Below, piece by piece: positions 34,650 to 43,659 of a stretch of DNA of 64,000 nucleotides (the first letter of the stretch is position 1; each line of letters starts with the position of its first letter). Origin of the DNA: Mesorhizobium sp. Lineage in GTDB: Bacteria; Pseudomonadota; Alphaproteobacteria; Rhizobiales; Rhizobiaceae. Location: positions 62,001 to 126,000 of the forward strand of contig SAKE01000004.1 in NCBI GenBank assembly GCA_004017275.1. The letters are read 5' to 3'. The notes beneath the pieces were generated by a model. That model saw only the letters and a list, made by a program, of their open reading frames with translations, was not told where the DNA came from and made no database searches. Made by a program: the position numbers and the translations under genes.

Positions 34650-35855
34650 ATGAAAACCACTTCCATCGACGGCTCCAACACCACGATCCGTGAACGGCTC
34701 GGCCTTCGCCCGATTATCAACGTCTCTGGCACGATGACCGCGCTCGGCGCGTCGATCATTGTCCCCGAAGCGATCAGCGCCATGGCGGAAATGGCCTCAC
34801 AATGGGTGGAGATGGATGACCTGCAACGTGCCGCAAGCACGATTGTCGCGCGCCTTACCGGCGGCGAGGCGGGTTTCATTACCGCCTGCTGCGCCAGCGG
34901 CATCACCATGGCGATTGCCGGCGCGATGACGGGAACCAACCTGCTCGCCATCGAGCGGCTGCCTGATAACACGGAGGGCCTCAAGTCGGAGGTCATCGTC
35001 CAGCTCGGCCACATCGTCAACTACGGTGCGCCGATCGACCAATCGGTCCGGGTGGCGGGCGCCACGGTCGTGCCGGCCGGCACGGTCAGCGTGACGCAGG
35101 ACTATCATGTGCGCGACGCGATCAACGACCGCACGGCGGCGGGCCTCTATGTCGTTGCGCACCACACCGTGCAGTATGGCATGCTGTCGCTGGAGGAATT
35201 CTGCGAGATCTGCCACGCCAGGGGCGTCGCGGTAATCGTCGACGCGGCTTCAGAGTATGATCTGCGCGGCTTCCTCGCGCGCGGCGCCGATATTGTCATC
35301 TACAGCGGCCACAAATTCCTCAGCGGGCCGACCAGCGGCATCGTCACCGGGCGCAAGGACCTGGTTCGCGCCGCCTATCTGCAAAACCGCGGCGTAGCGC
35401 GCGCCATGAAGGTCGGCAAGGAAAGCATCGCCGGCACCATGGCCGCACTGGAAGCCTGGGAAAAGCGCGACCACGCAGGCATCCGCCTGCGCGAAGAGGC
35501 AGCACTCAATGTGTGGAAGGATGCGTTGCAGGGCCTGCCGGGCATCGTCGCCCGGATCATCCCGGATCCGACCGCCAACCCTCTCGACCGGTTGCAGATT
35601 TTCGTGTTGCCCGAAAGCCGCTTCACGGCGGCCGGGCTCGCCTCGGCATTGGCGACGGGCTCACCACCCATCATCGTACGCAACCATGAGGTGGAGCGCG
35701 GCCATTTCTTCCTCGACCCCTGCAATCTTCATCCCGGCGAGGCCGAGATCGTCGCCGAACGGCTGCGCGCCGTACTGACCACGGCCGAGCGGCCCGCCGA
35801 TGCCATGAAGGCGCCGCGCAGGGATTCGTCCGGCGTTTTGCGCTGGCCGGATTGA
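34650..35855 (+). CDS. PLP-dependent enzyme of the SelA/DgaE type
   Basis: The 401-residue protein starts [27 protein letters not shown], the pattern of SelA-like enzymes such as D-glucosaminate-6-phosphate ammonia-lyase. The PLP lysine is Lys222 in [22 protein letters not shown], and Asp198 in VIVDAASE should contact the pyridine nitrogen. It is not a selenocysteine synthase, because no selenocysteine genes are nearby. An ammonia-lyase or aminotransferase reaction on the imported amino acid, with RidA clearing an imine product, is the most economical reading. The substrate is unknown. It is the last gene of the operon. Confidence 0.85.
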   Translation: MKTTSIDGSNTTIRERLGLRPIINVSGTMTALGASIIVPEAISAMAEMASQWVEMDDLQRAASTIVARLTGGEAGFITACCASGITMAIAGAMTGTNLLAIERLPDNTEGLKSEVIVQLGHIVNYGAPIDQSVRVAGATVVPAGTVSVTQDYHVRDAINDRTAAGLYVVAHHTVQYGMLSLEEFCEICHARGVAVIVDAASEYDLRGFLARGADIVIYSGHKFLSGPTSGIVTGRKDLVRAAYLQNRGVARAMKVGKESIAGTMAALEAWEKRDHAGIRLREEAALNVWKDALQGLPGIVARIIPDPTANPLDRLQIFVLPESRFTAAGLASALATGSPPIIVRNHEVERGHFFLDPCNLHPGEAEIVAERLRAVLTTAERPADAMKAPRRDSSGVLRWPD

Positions 35856-35931
35856 ACGGTCCGAGTGCCCCATCCTTGCGGCTTCGCCCGAATTCCGCTA
35901 AGGCGCGCCTTTGTCGCCGGGGAACACAGAC

Positions 35932-36429
35932 TTGGACGATCAACGCGCCGACGTCGCCATCATCATGGGCAGCCAGTCCGACTGGGCGACGATGCGCCAT
36001 GCGGCCGAAACGCTGGAAGCACTCGGCATCACGCACAAGCGGCTCATCATCTCCGCGCATCGCACACCGGACCGGCTCTATGATTTCGCCAAGGGCGCCA
36101 AGGCAGCCGGCTATAAGGTGATCATCGCCGGCGCCGGCGGTGCCGCGCACCTGCCCGGCATGACGGCGGCGATGACGCCGCTGCCGGTGTTCGGCGTGCC
36201 GGTGGAATCGAAGGCACTTTCCGGGCAGGATTCGCTGCTGTCCATCGTCCAGATGCCGGCCGGCATTCCCGTGGGAACGCTGGCCATCGGCAAGGCTGGT
36301 GCGGCCAATGCAGCTTTGCTGGCTGCCGCCGTGCTGGCACTCTACGACGACAAGCTTGCCACGCGGCTGGATGCCTGGCGCGCCTCGCAGACCGCCAAGG
36401 TCGCGACCGAGCCGACGGATACGCCGTGA
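35932..36429 (+). CDS. purE: N5-carboxyaminoimidazole ribonucleotide mutase
   Basis: PurE converts N5-CAIR to CAIR in purine synthesis. The 165-residue protein has [26 protein letters not shown] with the catalytic histidine, and [14 protein letters not shown]. The TTG start at 35932 gives the normal PurE length; a TTG at 35911 would add seven residues. Its stop overlaps the GTG of purK (GTGA), so the two are translationally coupled. Confidence 0.96.
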   Translation: MDDQRADVAIIMGSQSDWATMRHAAETLEALGITHKRLIISAHRTPDRLYDFAKGAKAAGYKVIIAGAGGAAHLPGMTAAMTPLPVFGVPVESKALSGQDSLLSIVQMPAGIPVGTLAIGKAGAANAALLAAAVLALYDDKLATRLDAWRASQTAKVATEPTDTP

Positions 36430-37502
36430 GCCTGCTCGCCGGATCGACCATCGGCATCATTGGCGGCGGCCAGCTCGGCCGCATGCTGGCTGTTGCTGCC
36501 GCCCGCCTCGGCTACCGCACCGTGGTGCTGGAGCCGCAAGCGGATTGCCCGGCAGCGCAGGTCGCCAACCGGCAGATAACAGCCGCCTATGACGATCCCG
36601 CAGCTCTTGTCGAACTGGCAGCGTCGAGTTCCGTCATCACCTACGAATTCGAGAACGTGCCGGTTGCGGCCGCCAGCGCGCTGGCCACCAAGGTTCCGGT
36701 CTATCCGCCGGCGCGCGCCCTGGAAGTGGCGCAAGACCGGATAGACGAAAAAACATTCCTCAACGGCATCGGCATCGCCACCGCGGATTTCCACGCTGTC
36801 GACAATGATGACGAGCTGACGGCGGCGCTGAAGGCGTTCGACGGTAGCGGCATCCTGAAGACGCGCCGCATGGGCTATGACGGCAAGGGCCAGCGCGTCT
36901 TCCGCAACATGGAAGCCGGCGGTTTTGCCGGCACCTGCCAGGCGATGGGCAATGTGCCGCTGATCCTGGAATCCTTCGTGCCGTTCGAGCGCGAGATCTC
37001 GGTGATAGCGGCGCGTGGGCCGGACGGTGCGGTCGCCGCCTACGATCCGGCCGAGAATGTCCACCGCAACGGCATTCTCCACACGTCGACCGTGCCAGCC
37101 GGCATAAGGCCGAAAACCGCGGAAGCGGCGCGTGCAGCCGCATCGACGATTCTGTCGGCGCTGAACTATGTAGGTGTCATCGGCGTTGAGTTCTTCGTGC
37201 TGGCTGACGGCTCGCTGCTGGCCAACGAGATCGCGCCGCGCGTGCACAATTCCGGCCATTGGACGGAAGCCGCCTGCGTCATCTCGCAGTTCGAGCAGCA
37301 CATCCGCGCCATCGCCGGCCTGCCGCTCGGCAGCCCGGAGCGCCATTCCGACTGCGTGATGGAAAACCTGATCGGCGACGATGTGCTGCGGGTCCCGGCC
37401 CTGCTCGCCGAGCCCGATATGGTGCTGCACCTCTACGGCAAGGCCGAGGCCCGCCCCGGCCGCAAGATGGGTCATTTCACAAGGGTCAGCCGTCGCGGCT
37501 AG
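36426..37502 (+). CDS. purK: 5-(carboxyamino)imidazole ribonucleotide synthase
   Basis: PurK carboxylates AIR to N5-CAIR with ATP and bicarbonate, feeding PurE. The 358-residue ATP-grasp protein starts [66 protein letters not shown] and [17 protein letters not shown] are family motifs. The GTG start overlaps the purE stop. Confidence 0.97.
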   Translation: MSLLAGSTIGIIGGGQLGRMLAVAAARLGYRTVVLEPQADCPAAQVANRQITAAYDDPAALVELAASSSVITYEFENVPVAAASALATKVPVYPPARALEVAQDRIDEKTFLNGIGIATADFHAVDNDDELTAALKAFDGSGILKTRRMGYDGKGQRVFRNMEAGGFAGTCQAMGNVPLILESFVPFEREISVIAARGPDGAVAAYDPAENVHRNGILHTSTVPAGIRPKTAEAARAAASTILSALNYVGVIGVEFFVLADGSLLANEIAPRVHNSGHWTEAACVISQFEQHIRAIAGLPLGSPERHSDCVMENLIGDDVLRVPALLAEPDMVLHLYGKAEARPGRKMGHFTRVSRRG

Positions 37503-37516
37503 CACGGCCAAAATGT

Positions 37517-37936
37517 CTACTGCAATTCGTCGCTCTCGTCCTCGTCCGGGCTGACGCAACTCGCATCGCCTTCCTCGCAATTGGCGGCGGCGAGCTGCTT
37601 GATACGATCATTGGTCAATCTGGTCAGGCACTGCGAAACTTCCATCGGATGGATCGAGCCACCCTCGCTGGCCGCGGTGGTATGTGCGCACTCGGCATCG
37701 CGAAAAGTGATCCAGGCGCGTTGCGCCACCTGAAGCAATCTCTTGCCGTCGGCATCATCCGAGCTGATGAGATCCTGGTAGGCCATATTGAGCCTGGCGT
37801 CGGCCGCCTGGTAGTCCTCGCCGGCGCAGATGTTCATCATCTGCTGGCTGTCGTCGCTGCGGTCGCATTCCTGCGCGCGAGCAACCGAAGCTCCCGCCAG
37901 CAGGACAAGGCAGGCGGACAGGAACATTCGGCGCAT
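37517..37936 (-). CDS. LprI-like (DUF1311) secreted protein
   Basis: The 139-residue protein has a signal peptide, MRRMFLSACLVLLAGASVARAQ. The mature part carries an LprI/DUF1311 domain: CDRSDDSQQMMNICAGEDYQAADARLNMAYQDL, then LLQVAQRAWITFRDAECAH. Its cysteines are likely disulfide bonded. The C-terminus is very acidic (SPDEDESDELQ). LprI relatives can inhibit lysozyme; here the role is unknown. It is convergent with purK. Confidence 0.88.
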   Translation of the reverse strand: MRRMFLSACLVLLAGASVARAQECDRSDDSQQMMNICAGEDYQAADARLNMAYQDLISSDDADGKRLLQVAQRAWITFRDAECAHTTAASEGGSIHPMEVSQCLTRLTNDRIKQLAAANCEEGDASCVSPDEDESDELQ

Positions 37937-38067
37937 GGTCATCTCCAAATCACTTCACGGCGACCGCACCATCCCAGCCGGCCCGGGACCGCGCAATGCC
38001 GCAAGGCCGACATGGCGGGTATTTAATGATAGAGATGATTCACAGCCGTTGTGGAGCACGCTTGCGG

Positions 38068-38096
38068 TTGACACGGACAAGGCTCCTCGTTTATGA
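38068..38096 (+). promoter_or_regulatory. Sigma-70-type promoter for rpmJ
   Basis: TTGACA is followed by exactly 17 bases and TTATGA. It lies 81 bp before the rpmJ start in an otherwise non-coding stretch. This is a good housekeeping-promoter match. Confidence 0.6.
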
Positions 38097-38177
38097 GCCA
38101 CCCACAGTTCAAAGGCGCGTCTTCTGGCGCGCCTTAAAATTTCGACCCGAACCGGGTCCACACCGACAGGCAAGACC

Positions 38178-38303
38178 ATGAAGATCAAGAATTCGCTCAA
38201 GGCGTTGAAGGCGCGTCACCGCGACAACCAGTTGGTTCGCCGCAAGGGCCGCATCTACATCATCAACAAGACCGCCCCGCGCTACAAGGCACGTCAGGGC
38301 TGA
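38178..38303 (+). CDS. rpmJ: 50S ribosomal protein L36
   Basis: The 41-residue basic protein begins [20 protein letters not shown] and ends [21 protein letters not shown]. This is the longer L36 form (YkgO type) without the zinc cysteines, usual in alphaproteobacteria. It is a component of the large ribosomal subunit. A promoter-like pair lies upstream. Confidence 0.97.
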   Translation: MKIKNSLKALKARHRDNQLVRRKGRIYIINKTAPRYKARQG

Positions 38304-38413
38304 GCTTTTGGCTGGAGGCTTTGCCTCCGCCAGTTGATGCTTGTCGCCGGCCCGCCGGCCTTCTCACGCTAAAAACACTTTGATGTTCCGCCGCCGGGGC
38401 CTAAAGTCCGGCG

Positions 38414-39019
38414 ATGCGGATTCTTTTTGCATTTTTGACATCCCTGCTTGTTTCCGGCGCCATTTACGCCCCGGCATGGGCTGATGATGCTGTAGTGCCA
38501 CCGGCCACCAAGGGCGCACCGCCGGTGGCAACGACAAAACAAGCCCGCCTCGACCAGCTGTTCAGCGACCTGAAGCGCGAGCGCAACGAAAAGGCGGCCG
38601 AGCGCATTGCCGGCAACATCTGGAACGAATGGTCTCAATCCGGCAGCGCTTCGATCGACCTGATGATGCAATGGTCGCAGAAGGCTGTCGAAGGCCAGAA
38701 ATTCGACGTTGCGCTCGATTTCCTCGACCAGGTGGTGACCTTGCAGCCGGCCTATGCCGAAGGCTGGAACCGGCGCGCCACCGTGCATTTCATGATGAAG
38801 AACTACGGTAAGTCGATGTCCGACATCGACCATACGCTGCAGCTTGAGCCGCGGCATTTCGGTGCGCTGTCCGGCCTGGCCCAGATCATGGCCCTGACCG
38901 GGCACAAGCAGTCGGCGCTCGAGGCTTGGCAAAAGGTGCTGGCCATCTATCCGATGACGCGCAGCGCCCAGGACCAGGTCGGCACGCTGTCCGAAGAACT
39001 TGCCGGCGAAGGCATTTGA
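38414..39019 (+). CDS. Secreted tetratricopeptide-repeat protein
   Basis: The 201-residue protein has a signal peptide (MRILFAFLTSLLVSGAIYAPAWA) and at least two TPR units: FDVALDFLDQVVTLQPAYAEGWNRRATVHFMMKNYGKSMSDIDHTLQLEPRHFGALSGLAQI. It probably acts in the periplasm as a protein-binding adaptor. No partner gene is adjacent. Its stop is followed by a tandem-repeat region. Confidence 0.85.
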   Translation: MRILFAFLTSLLVSGAIYAPAWADDAVVPPATKGAPPVATTKQARLDQLFSDLKRERNEKAAERIAGNIWNEWSQSGSASIDLMMQWSQKAVEGQKFDVALDFLDQVVTLQPAYAEGWNRRATVHFMMKNYGKSMSDIDHTLQLEPRHFGALSGLAQIMALTGHKQSALEAWQKVLAIYPMTRSAQDQVGTLSEELAGEGI

Positions 39020-39028
39020 TGCCCTGAA

Positions 39029-39116
39029 GGGAGTAGGGCAGTAGGGGCATTGTACTGCGGAACACATGCCCTACTGCCCTACTGCCCTACTGCCCTACTG
39101 CCCTACTGCCCTACTG
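39029..39116. repeat. 8-bp tandem repeat with an inverted copy
   Basis: Six uninterrupted units of CCCTACTG fill 39069-39116. About 21 bp before them, at 39029-39048, the complement occurs (AGTAGGGCAGTAGGGG). Together they can form a hairpin. The array has no role in coding under the chosen hydrolase start, and its copy number may vary between strains. Confidence 0.85.
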
Positions 39117-39154
39117 CCTACAACTTATCCCTCTCCACCCCCGTATATCCCCTC

Positions 39155-40222
39155 ATGAACCTGGTCTACGCCGCCTTTGCCTTCCTGATGGCGCTTGTCT
39201 TTTGCTTTGTCGGCGTCACCCGCGCCGGCTCATGGCTGATCGAGCGCCGCAACCCGTCGGTCGGTGAGTTCGCCGACATCGACGGTGCCCACATCCATTA
39301 TGTCCATGTTCCGGCGCCCGCCAATGCGGAGCTGCCACCGATCGTCTTCATCCACGGCGCCAGCGCCAACCTCAGGGATCAGATGCTGCCGCTGCGCCCG
39401 ATGCTCGAAGGCCGTGCCGAAATGCTGTTCTTCGACCGGCCAGGCCACGGCTGGTCGGAGCGTGGACCCGGCAACAATGAGGACCCGTCGGCGCAGGCCA
39501 ACACCATCGCCGCCTTGATGGATCGTCTCGGCATGAAAAAGGCTGTCATCGTCGGCCATTCCTTCGGCGGCGCGGTGACGACGGCCTTCGGCCGCGAGCA
39601 TCCCGACAGGACACTTGGCCTGGTCTTCCTCGCACCGGCGACCCACCCGTGGCCGGGCGGCGCAACGTCCTGGTACTACGATCTTACCACCATGGCGGTG
39701 ATCGGCCGGCTGTTTTCCGAGACGTTGACCTACTCGGCCGGTACGCTGCAGATGACAGACGCCACCACCTGCGTCTTCTCACCCAACAAGGTGCCGGACA
39801 ATTACCTCAGCGCGGCCTCGATCCCATTGGTGCTGCGCCCGACAGCCTTTCGCGCCAACGCCACTGATGTCGCCGGCCTCTATCGCTATGCAGTCGGCGC
39901 GGCACCGCACTACGCCGAGATCAGGGCGCCGACCGTGGTCATTTCAGGCGATCGCGACAAGGTCGTCTATGCCGAGGTTCACTCAGCCGGCCTTGTGCGC
40001 GACATTGCCGGCGCCGAACTCGTCTGCGTGCACAATCTCGGTCACAAGCCGGACTGGATCGCGCCCGACCTCGTCGTCGGCGCCATCGAGAAGGTCGCCG
40101 GTAGGGAGATCGACCTGCATGCGATGGCCAGGATCGTGGAGGCGCGCATCGCCAGCGACGCCTATGGCGCCGGCAGATGCGCGGATGTCAAGGTGCCGCA
40201 GGCCGAACTCGCGCCGACCTGA
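39155..40222 (+). CDS. Membrane-anchored alpha/beta hydrolase
   Basis: The 355-residue protein starts with a membrane segment (LVYAAFAFLMALVFCFVGVTRAGSWLI). The hydrolase core has VFIHGASANLRDQ, DRPGHGWSERG, the nucleophile elbow VGHSFGGAV, an acid in VVISGDRDKVV and the histidine in HNLGHKPDW. The start at 39155 is preferred; the longer frame to 39050 would translate the tandem repeat. The substrate is unknown. It is convergent with pyk. Confidence 0.87.
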   Translation: MNLVYAAFAFLMALVFCFVGVTRAGSWLIERRNPSVGEFADIDGAHIHYVHVPAPANAELPPIVFIHGASANLRDQMLPLRPMLEGRAEMLFFDRPGHGWSERGPGNNEDPSAQANTIAALMDRLGMKKAVIVGHSFGGAVTTAFGREHPDRTLGLVFLAPATHPWPGGATSWYYDLTTMAVIGRLFSETLTYSAGTLQMTDATTCVFSPNKVPDNYLSAASIPLVLRPTAFRANATDVAGLYRYAVGAAPHYAEIRAPTVVISGDRDKVVYAEVHSAGLVRDIAGAELVCVHNLGHKPDWIAPDLVVGAIEKVAGREIDLHAMARIVEARIASDAYGAGRCADVKVPQAELAPT

Positions 40223-40237
40223 TCCCATTCAGGGAAT

Positions 40238-41674
40238 CTAGCGGCTGACTTGCGTGTCCGACCCGATATAGGCGATGCGCAGCATGTTGGTTGAACCCGG
40301 TGTCCGCAGCGGCACGCCTGCGGTAATGATGACGCGGTCGCCCGGCTTGCCGAAGCCTTCGTCGAAGGCGATGCGGCAGGCGCGGTTGACCATGTCGTCG
40401 AGGTCGACCGCATCGGGTGAGACGACGCAGTGCGTGCCCCACAAAAGCGACAGACGGCGCGCGGTGTTGAGGATCGGCGACAACGCGATGATCGGCACCT
40501 GCGGACGCTCGCGGGCGGCGCGCAGGCCTGTGGTGCCCGATGCCGTGTAGGTGATGATCGCCGACAGTTTCAGCGTCTCGGCGATCTCGCGCGCTGCCAG
40601 CGAAATGGCGTCGGCGCCGGTCGCTTCCGGCTCGGAGCGCTGGGCGTTGATGATGCCGGCATAGGTCGGGTCGGTTTCGACCTTGGTGGCGATACGGTCC
40701 ATCATCGCCACGGCTTCGACGGGATAGGCGCCGGCCGCGGATTCCGCTGACAGCATGATGGCATCGGCGCCTTCGAAGACGGCTATCGAAACGTCGGACA
40801 CCTCGGCGCGGGTCGGCACCGGAGCCGTGATCATCGATTCCAGCATCTGTGTTGCAACCACCACCGGCTTGCCGGCGCGGCGTGCGGCGCGCGTGATCTG
40901 CTTTTGGATGCCTGGCACCGCCTCGAGCGGCATCTCGACGCCGAGATCGCCGCGGGCGACCATCAGCGCGTCGGACAGTTCGATGATCTCGGCCAGCCGG
41001 GCGACGGCCTGCGGCTTTTCGATCTTGGCCATGATCAGCGCCCGGCCGCGCGCGATCTTGCGTGCCTCGGCCAGATCCTCCGGCCGCTGCACGAAGGACA
41101 GCGCCACCCAGTCGACGCCTGTCGCCAGCACGGCATCGAGGTCCTTGCGGTCCTTCTCGGTCAGCGCGCCGACCGGCAGGTCCGTGTCGGGCAGGCTGAC
41201 GCCCTTCTTGTCTGAAATCGTGGTCCCGGCGACGACGGTGCAGACGATCGACTTGCCGTCGCTCTTCACCGCCTTCAGCTCGAGCTTGCCGTCGTCGATC
41301 AGCAGGCGATGGCCGGCTTCGACCGAACTCAGGATTTCCGGATGCGGCAGATAGACCCTGGTCGAGGTGCCCGGCTCGGGATTGTCGTCGAGCGTAAAGG
41401 TCTGGCCTGGGGTCAGCACTTCCTTGCCATTGGCGAACTTGCCGACGCGCAGCTTTGGTCCTTGCAGGTCGGCCAGGACGCCGATCGGCCGGCCAACCGC
41501 TTCCTCAACGGTACGGATGCGTCCGACCAGAGTGCGCATCAGTTCGTGATCGGTGTGACTCATATTGATGCGAAAGACATCGGCGCCCGCTTCGAACAGT
41601 TTCTTCAGCATCTCCTCCGACGAGGAGGCCGGACCGATGGTGGCTAGGATTTTGACCTTGCGGCTACGTCTCAT
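40238..41674 (-). CDS. pyk: Pyruvate kinase
   Basis: It converts phosphoenolpyruvate and ADP to pyruvate and ATP at the end of glycolysis. The 478-residue protein begins MRRSRKVKILATIGPASSS and shows VFRINMSH, the signature IMAKIEKPQAVARLAEII, and MVARGDLGVEMPLE. The regulatory C-terminal domain is present. Its ATG overlaps the stop of the DUF1036 gene (ATGA), so translation is coupled. An AATCGATT palindrome lies upstream of the unit. Confidence 0.97.
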   Translation of the reverse strand: MRRSRKVKILATIGPASSSEEMLKKLFEAGADVFRINMSHTDHELMRTLVGRIRTVEEAVGRPIGVLADLQGPKLRVGKFANGKEVLTPGQTFTLDDNPEPGTSTRVYLPHPEILSSVEAGHRLLIDDGKLELKAVKSDGKSIVCTVVAGTTISDKKGVSLPDTDLPVGALTEKDRKDLDAVLATGVDWVALSFVQRPEDLAEARKIARGRALIMAKIEKPQAVARLAEIIELSDALMVARGDLGVEMPLEAVPGIQKQITRAARRAGKPVVVATQMLESMITAPVPTRAEVSDVSIAVFEGADAIMLSAESAAGAYPVEAVAMMDRIATKVETDPTYAGIINAQRSEPEATGADAISLAAREIAETLKLSAIITYTASGTTGLRAARERPQVPIIALSPILNTARRLSLLWGTHCVVSPDAVDLDDMVNRACRIAFDEGFGKPGDRVIITAGVPLRTPGSTNMLRIAYIGSDTQVSR

Positions 41675-42159
41675 TGACTGTTTGTTCCCGGGGCGGCTGG
41701 AGCGCCTCCCGTTGTGGACTCATCGGTCAGCTGGACCATCCAGCTTGCCTGTTCGCCCGTGTCATATTCCTGGAATCCGGCGCGCTGGAAGCCCCGGGCT
41801 ACGCAGTCGGCTACGCCGGCGATCTTGAACTCTTTTTCAGCCACGCACATGTTGATCGGGCCGTCCCAGCGTCCACCGCGCTCGGCGTCTTCTGCATAAA
41901 GATAGTAAAACCTTGATGACAGCGGCCCTTCGATCAACGTCTTGCAGCTCGATCCCTCGATGTGCCACCAGCCCTCGGTGATCCAGCCGGCCTTGGCGCG
42001 ATAGCCGATGCCGACGCCGACGAGGTTCTGAGTGGCGTTGCAAACGCGGAAATCGGCACGCGCCGGCGAAGCCATGACCATTGGCGACAGGCCGACAACA
42101 AGGATCAGGAGCGGCATGGCAAAGGCGAAGCGCTTACGCTGCCTGCCGGCGGAACCCAT
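41671..42159 (-). CDS. DUF1036 exported protein
   Basis: The 162-residue protein has a signal peptide (RKRFAFAMPLLILVVGLSPMVMASPARA) then a DUF1036 domain: FRVCNATQNLVGVGIGYRAKAGWITEGWWHIEGSSCKTLIEGPLSSRFYYLYA. DUF1036 is a rhizobial family of unknown function, probably periplasmic. The start at 42159 follows GAGGGG; ATGs at 42183, 42189 and 42225 are alternatives. The gene overlaps pyk by four bases in the ATGA arrangement. Confidence 0.88.
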   Translation of the reverse strand: MGSAGRQRKRFAFAMPLLILVVGLSPMVMASPARADFRVCNATQNLVGVGIGYRAKAGWITEGWWHIEGSSCKTLIEGPLSSRFYYLYAEDAERGGRWDGPINMCVAEKEFKIAGVADCVARGFQRAGFQEYDTGEQASWMVQLTDESTTGGAPAAPGTNSQ

Positions 42160-42251
42160 CCGAAAACCCCTCAAGAACCACATCAGCATCTCTCTGCGCC
42201 CCTTTTGGGAAAAGTCCGGGCGCATGTCAACGCACCGTTTTGTTCAAATCC

Positions 42252-42259
42252 AATCGATT
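42252..42259. promoter_or_regulatory. AATCGATT palindrome upstream of DUF1036-pyk
   Basis: This is the third exact AATCGATT octamer in the window, 93 bp before the chosen DUF1036 start. The flanks (ATCCAATCGATTTAGAAA) resemble those at gap. The divergent N-formylglutamate gene starts 146 bp on the other side. Confidence 0.45.
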
Positions 42260-42404
42260 TAGAAAGGCTCCGGCGCACAATTCGCCGACTTCTGCCAGAT
42301 TTCCCGGGAAACCTTGGCCAAACAACGGCATTGCGCAAGCGTCGCCTTCGTGGAATGACGATAGCACCCTCCCCGGAAGCCAGCGAACAGACCATTTCCC
42401 ACCA

Positions 42405-43202
42405 ATGACCCGATCCACAGTTTTCGCGCCTTTCGACATCATCGAGGGCGACCGCAAGCGAGGCATCGTGCTCCTGGGCGATCATGCCCGCCGCGACCTG
42501 CCCGATGAGTATGGCAGCCTCGGCCTGCCCTCGGCGGAGTTCGACCGCCACATCGCCTATGACATCGGCGTCGAGGCGGTGACGCGCGAACTGGCAGCCC
42601 TGCTCGGCGTGCCGGCGGTGCTCGCCAATTTTTCGCGCCTGCTGATCGATCCCAATCGCGGCGAGGACGATCCTACGCTCATCCGCCAGCTCTATGACGG
42701 CACTGTCGTGCCGGGGAATTACCCCATCGCTGCCGAGGAGCGCGAAAGGCGGCTTGATGGCTTCTACCGGCCTTATCACGATGCCCTCGGCGCCATGATC
42801 GCCTCGGTCGCGCAGGCCTCTGCTCAAGTGCCCTTCATCTTCTCGGTACATTCCTTCACCCCAACCATGCAAGGAATCCAGCGTCCCTGGCATGTCGGCA
42901 TCCTCTGGGATCTCGACGATCGCGTGGCACGACCCCTGATCGACATGCTGGCCGAGGATAAAGACCTCATCGTCGGCGACAATGAACCCTATGACGGCGC
43001 GTTGCGCGGCGACACCATGTACAAGCACGCCATCGTCAACGGCTTCGCCCATGCGCTGATCGAGATCCGCCAGGATCTGATCGCTGACCAGAAGGGCGCG
43101 CTCGCCTGGGCCGAACGGCTGGCGCCGATCGTTGACGCCATCGACCGCCGTCCCGATATACATGTGGTGAAGATGTTCGGCTCACGCACCGGGCCGCTAT
43201 GA
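42405..43202 (+). CDS. N-formylglutamate amidohydrolase family protein
   Basis: The 265-residue protein has the family pattern: GIVLLGDHARRDLPDEYGSLGLP near the start, ILANFSRLLIDPNRGEDDPTLIRQLYDGTVVPGN, FIFSVHSFTPTMQG and VGDNEPYDGALRGDTMYKHA. These carry the probable metal-binding His and Asp residues. Members release formate from N-formylglutamate in histidine breakdown, but no hut genes are here. The start at 42405 gives the usual beginning. Its stop overlaps the next gene. Confidence 0.9.
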   Translation: MTRSTVFAPFDIIEGDRKRGIVLLGDHARRDLPDEYGSLGLPSAEFDRHIAYDIGVEAVTRELAALLGVPAVLANFSRLLIDPNRGEDDPTLIRQLYDGTVVPGNYPIAAEERERRLDGFYRPYHDALGAMIASVAQASAQVPFIFSVHSFTPTMQGIQRPWHVGILWDLDDRVARPLIDMLAEDKDLIVGDNEPYDGALRGDTMYKHAIVNGFAHALIEIRQDLIADQKGALAWAERLAPIVDAIDRRPDIHVVKMFGSRTGPL

Positions 43203-43522
43203 CGGAGGTTTCGATGACCGAACTCAGCGATGAGCAGCGACGCGATTTCGAGGCGGCCGCCTTCCGCCGGCTGGTCGAACATCTGCGCGAGCGCAACGAC
43301 GTGCAGAACATCGACCTGATGAACCTCGCCGGCTTCTGCCGCAACTGCCTGTCGAACTGGTATCGCGAGGCAGCGAATGCCGACGGCGTCGATCTTTCCA
43401 AGGACCAGTCGCGCGAGATCGTCTACGGCATGCCCTACGCCGAATGGCAGGCGCTCAACCAGACCGAGGCCTCCGACGCCAAGAAGGCCGAATTCGAGGC
43501 AAGGCGCCCCAAGGACCATTAG
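43199..43522 (+). CDS. DUF1244 family protein
   Basis: The 107-residue protein matches DUF1244: FEAAAFRRLVEHLRERNDVQNIDLMNLAGFCRNCLSNWYREAA, then REIVYGMPYAEWQ. The pair of cysteines (FCRNCLS) is conserved-looking. The function is unknown. Its ATG overlaps the stop of the amidohydrolase gene (ATGA); an alternative start is 15 bases later at 43214. Confidence 0.92.
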   Translation: MTEVSMTELSDEQRRDFEAAAFRRLVEHLRERNDVQNIDLMNLAGFCRNCLSNWYREAANADGVDLSKDQSREIVYGMPYAEWQALNQTEASDAKKAEFEARRPKDH

Positions 43523-43659
43523 GTCAACCGTCGGCAGGCGCCTTCTCTATCGGTTCCAATTCTCTGTTTGGCCCAAATGCTTTACCGAAAGAGCGCTTGA
43601 CTGGAAATTGAATCGATCTAATTTGCCGCGAAAAGCCATTTTTGACCGGATTCGTATCG

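Noticed and set aside
38360..38413. Possible extra small gene between rpmJ and the TPR gene
   Set aside because: No start with a ribosome site and no recognisable product.
39069..39116. CRISPR-like array
   Set aside because: Units are 8 bp with no spacers, so it is a simple tandem repeat.
39050..39154. Extended N-terminus of the alpha/beta hydrolase through the tandem repeat
   Set aside because: The repeat would encode a low-complexity leader; the start at 39155 places a membrane helix at the N-terminus. It is mentioned as a phase-variation possibility only.
43609..43616. Fourth AATCGATT-like site (AATCGATC) before the MFS gene
   Set aside because: It differs at the last base and breaks the palindrome, so it was not counted with the three exact copies.
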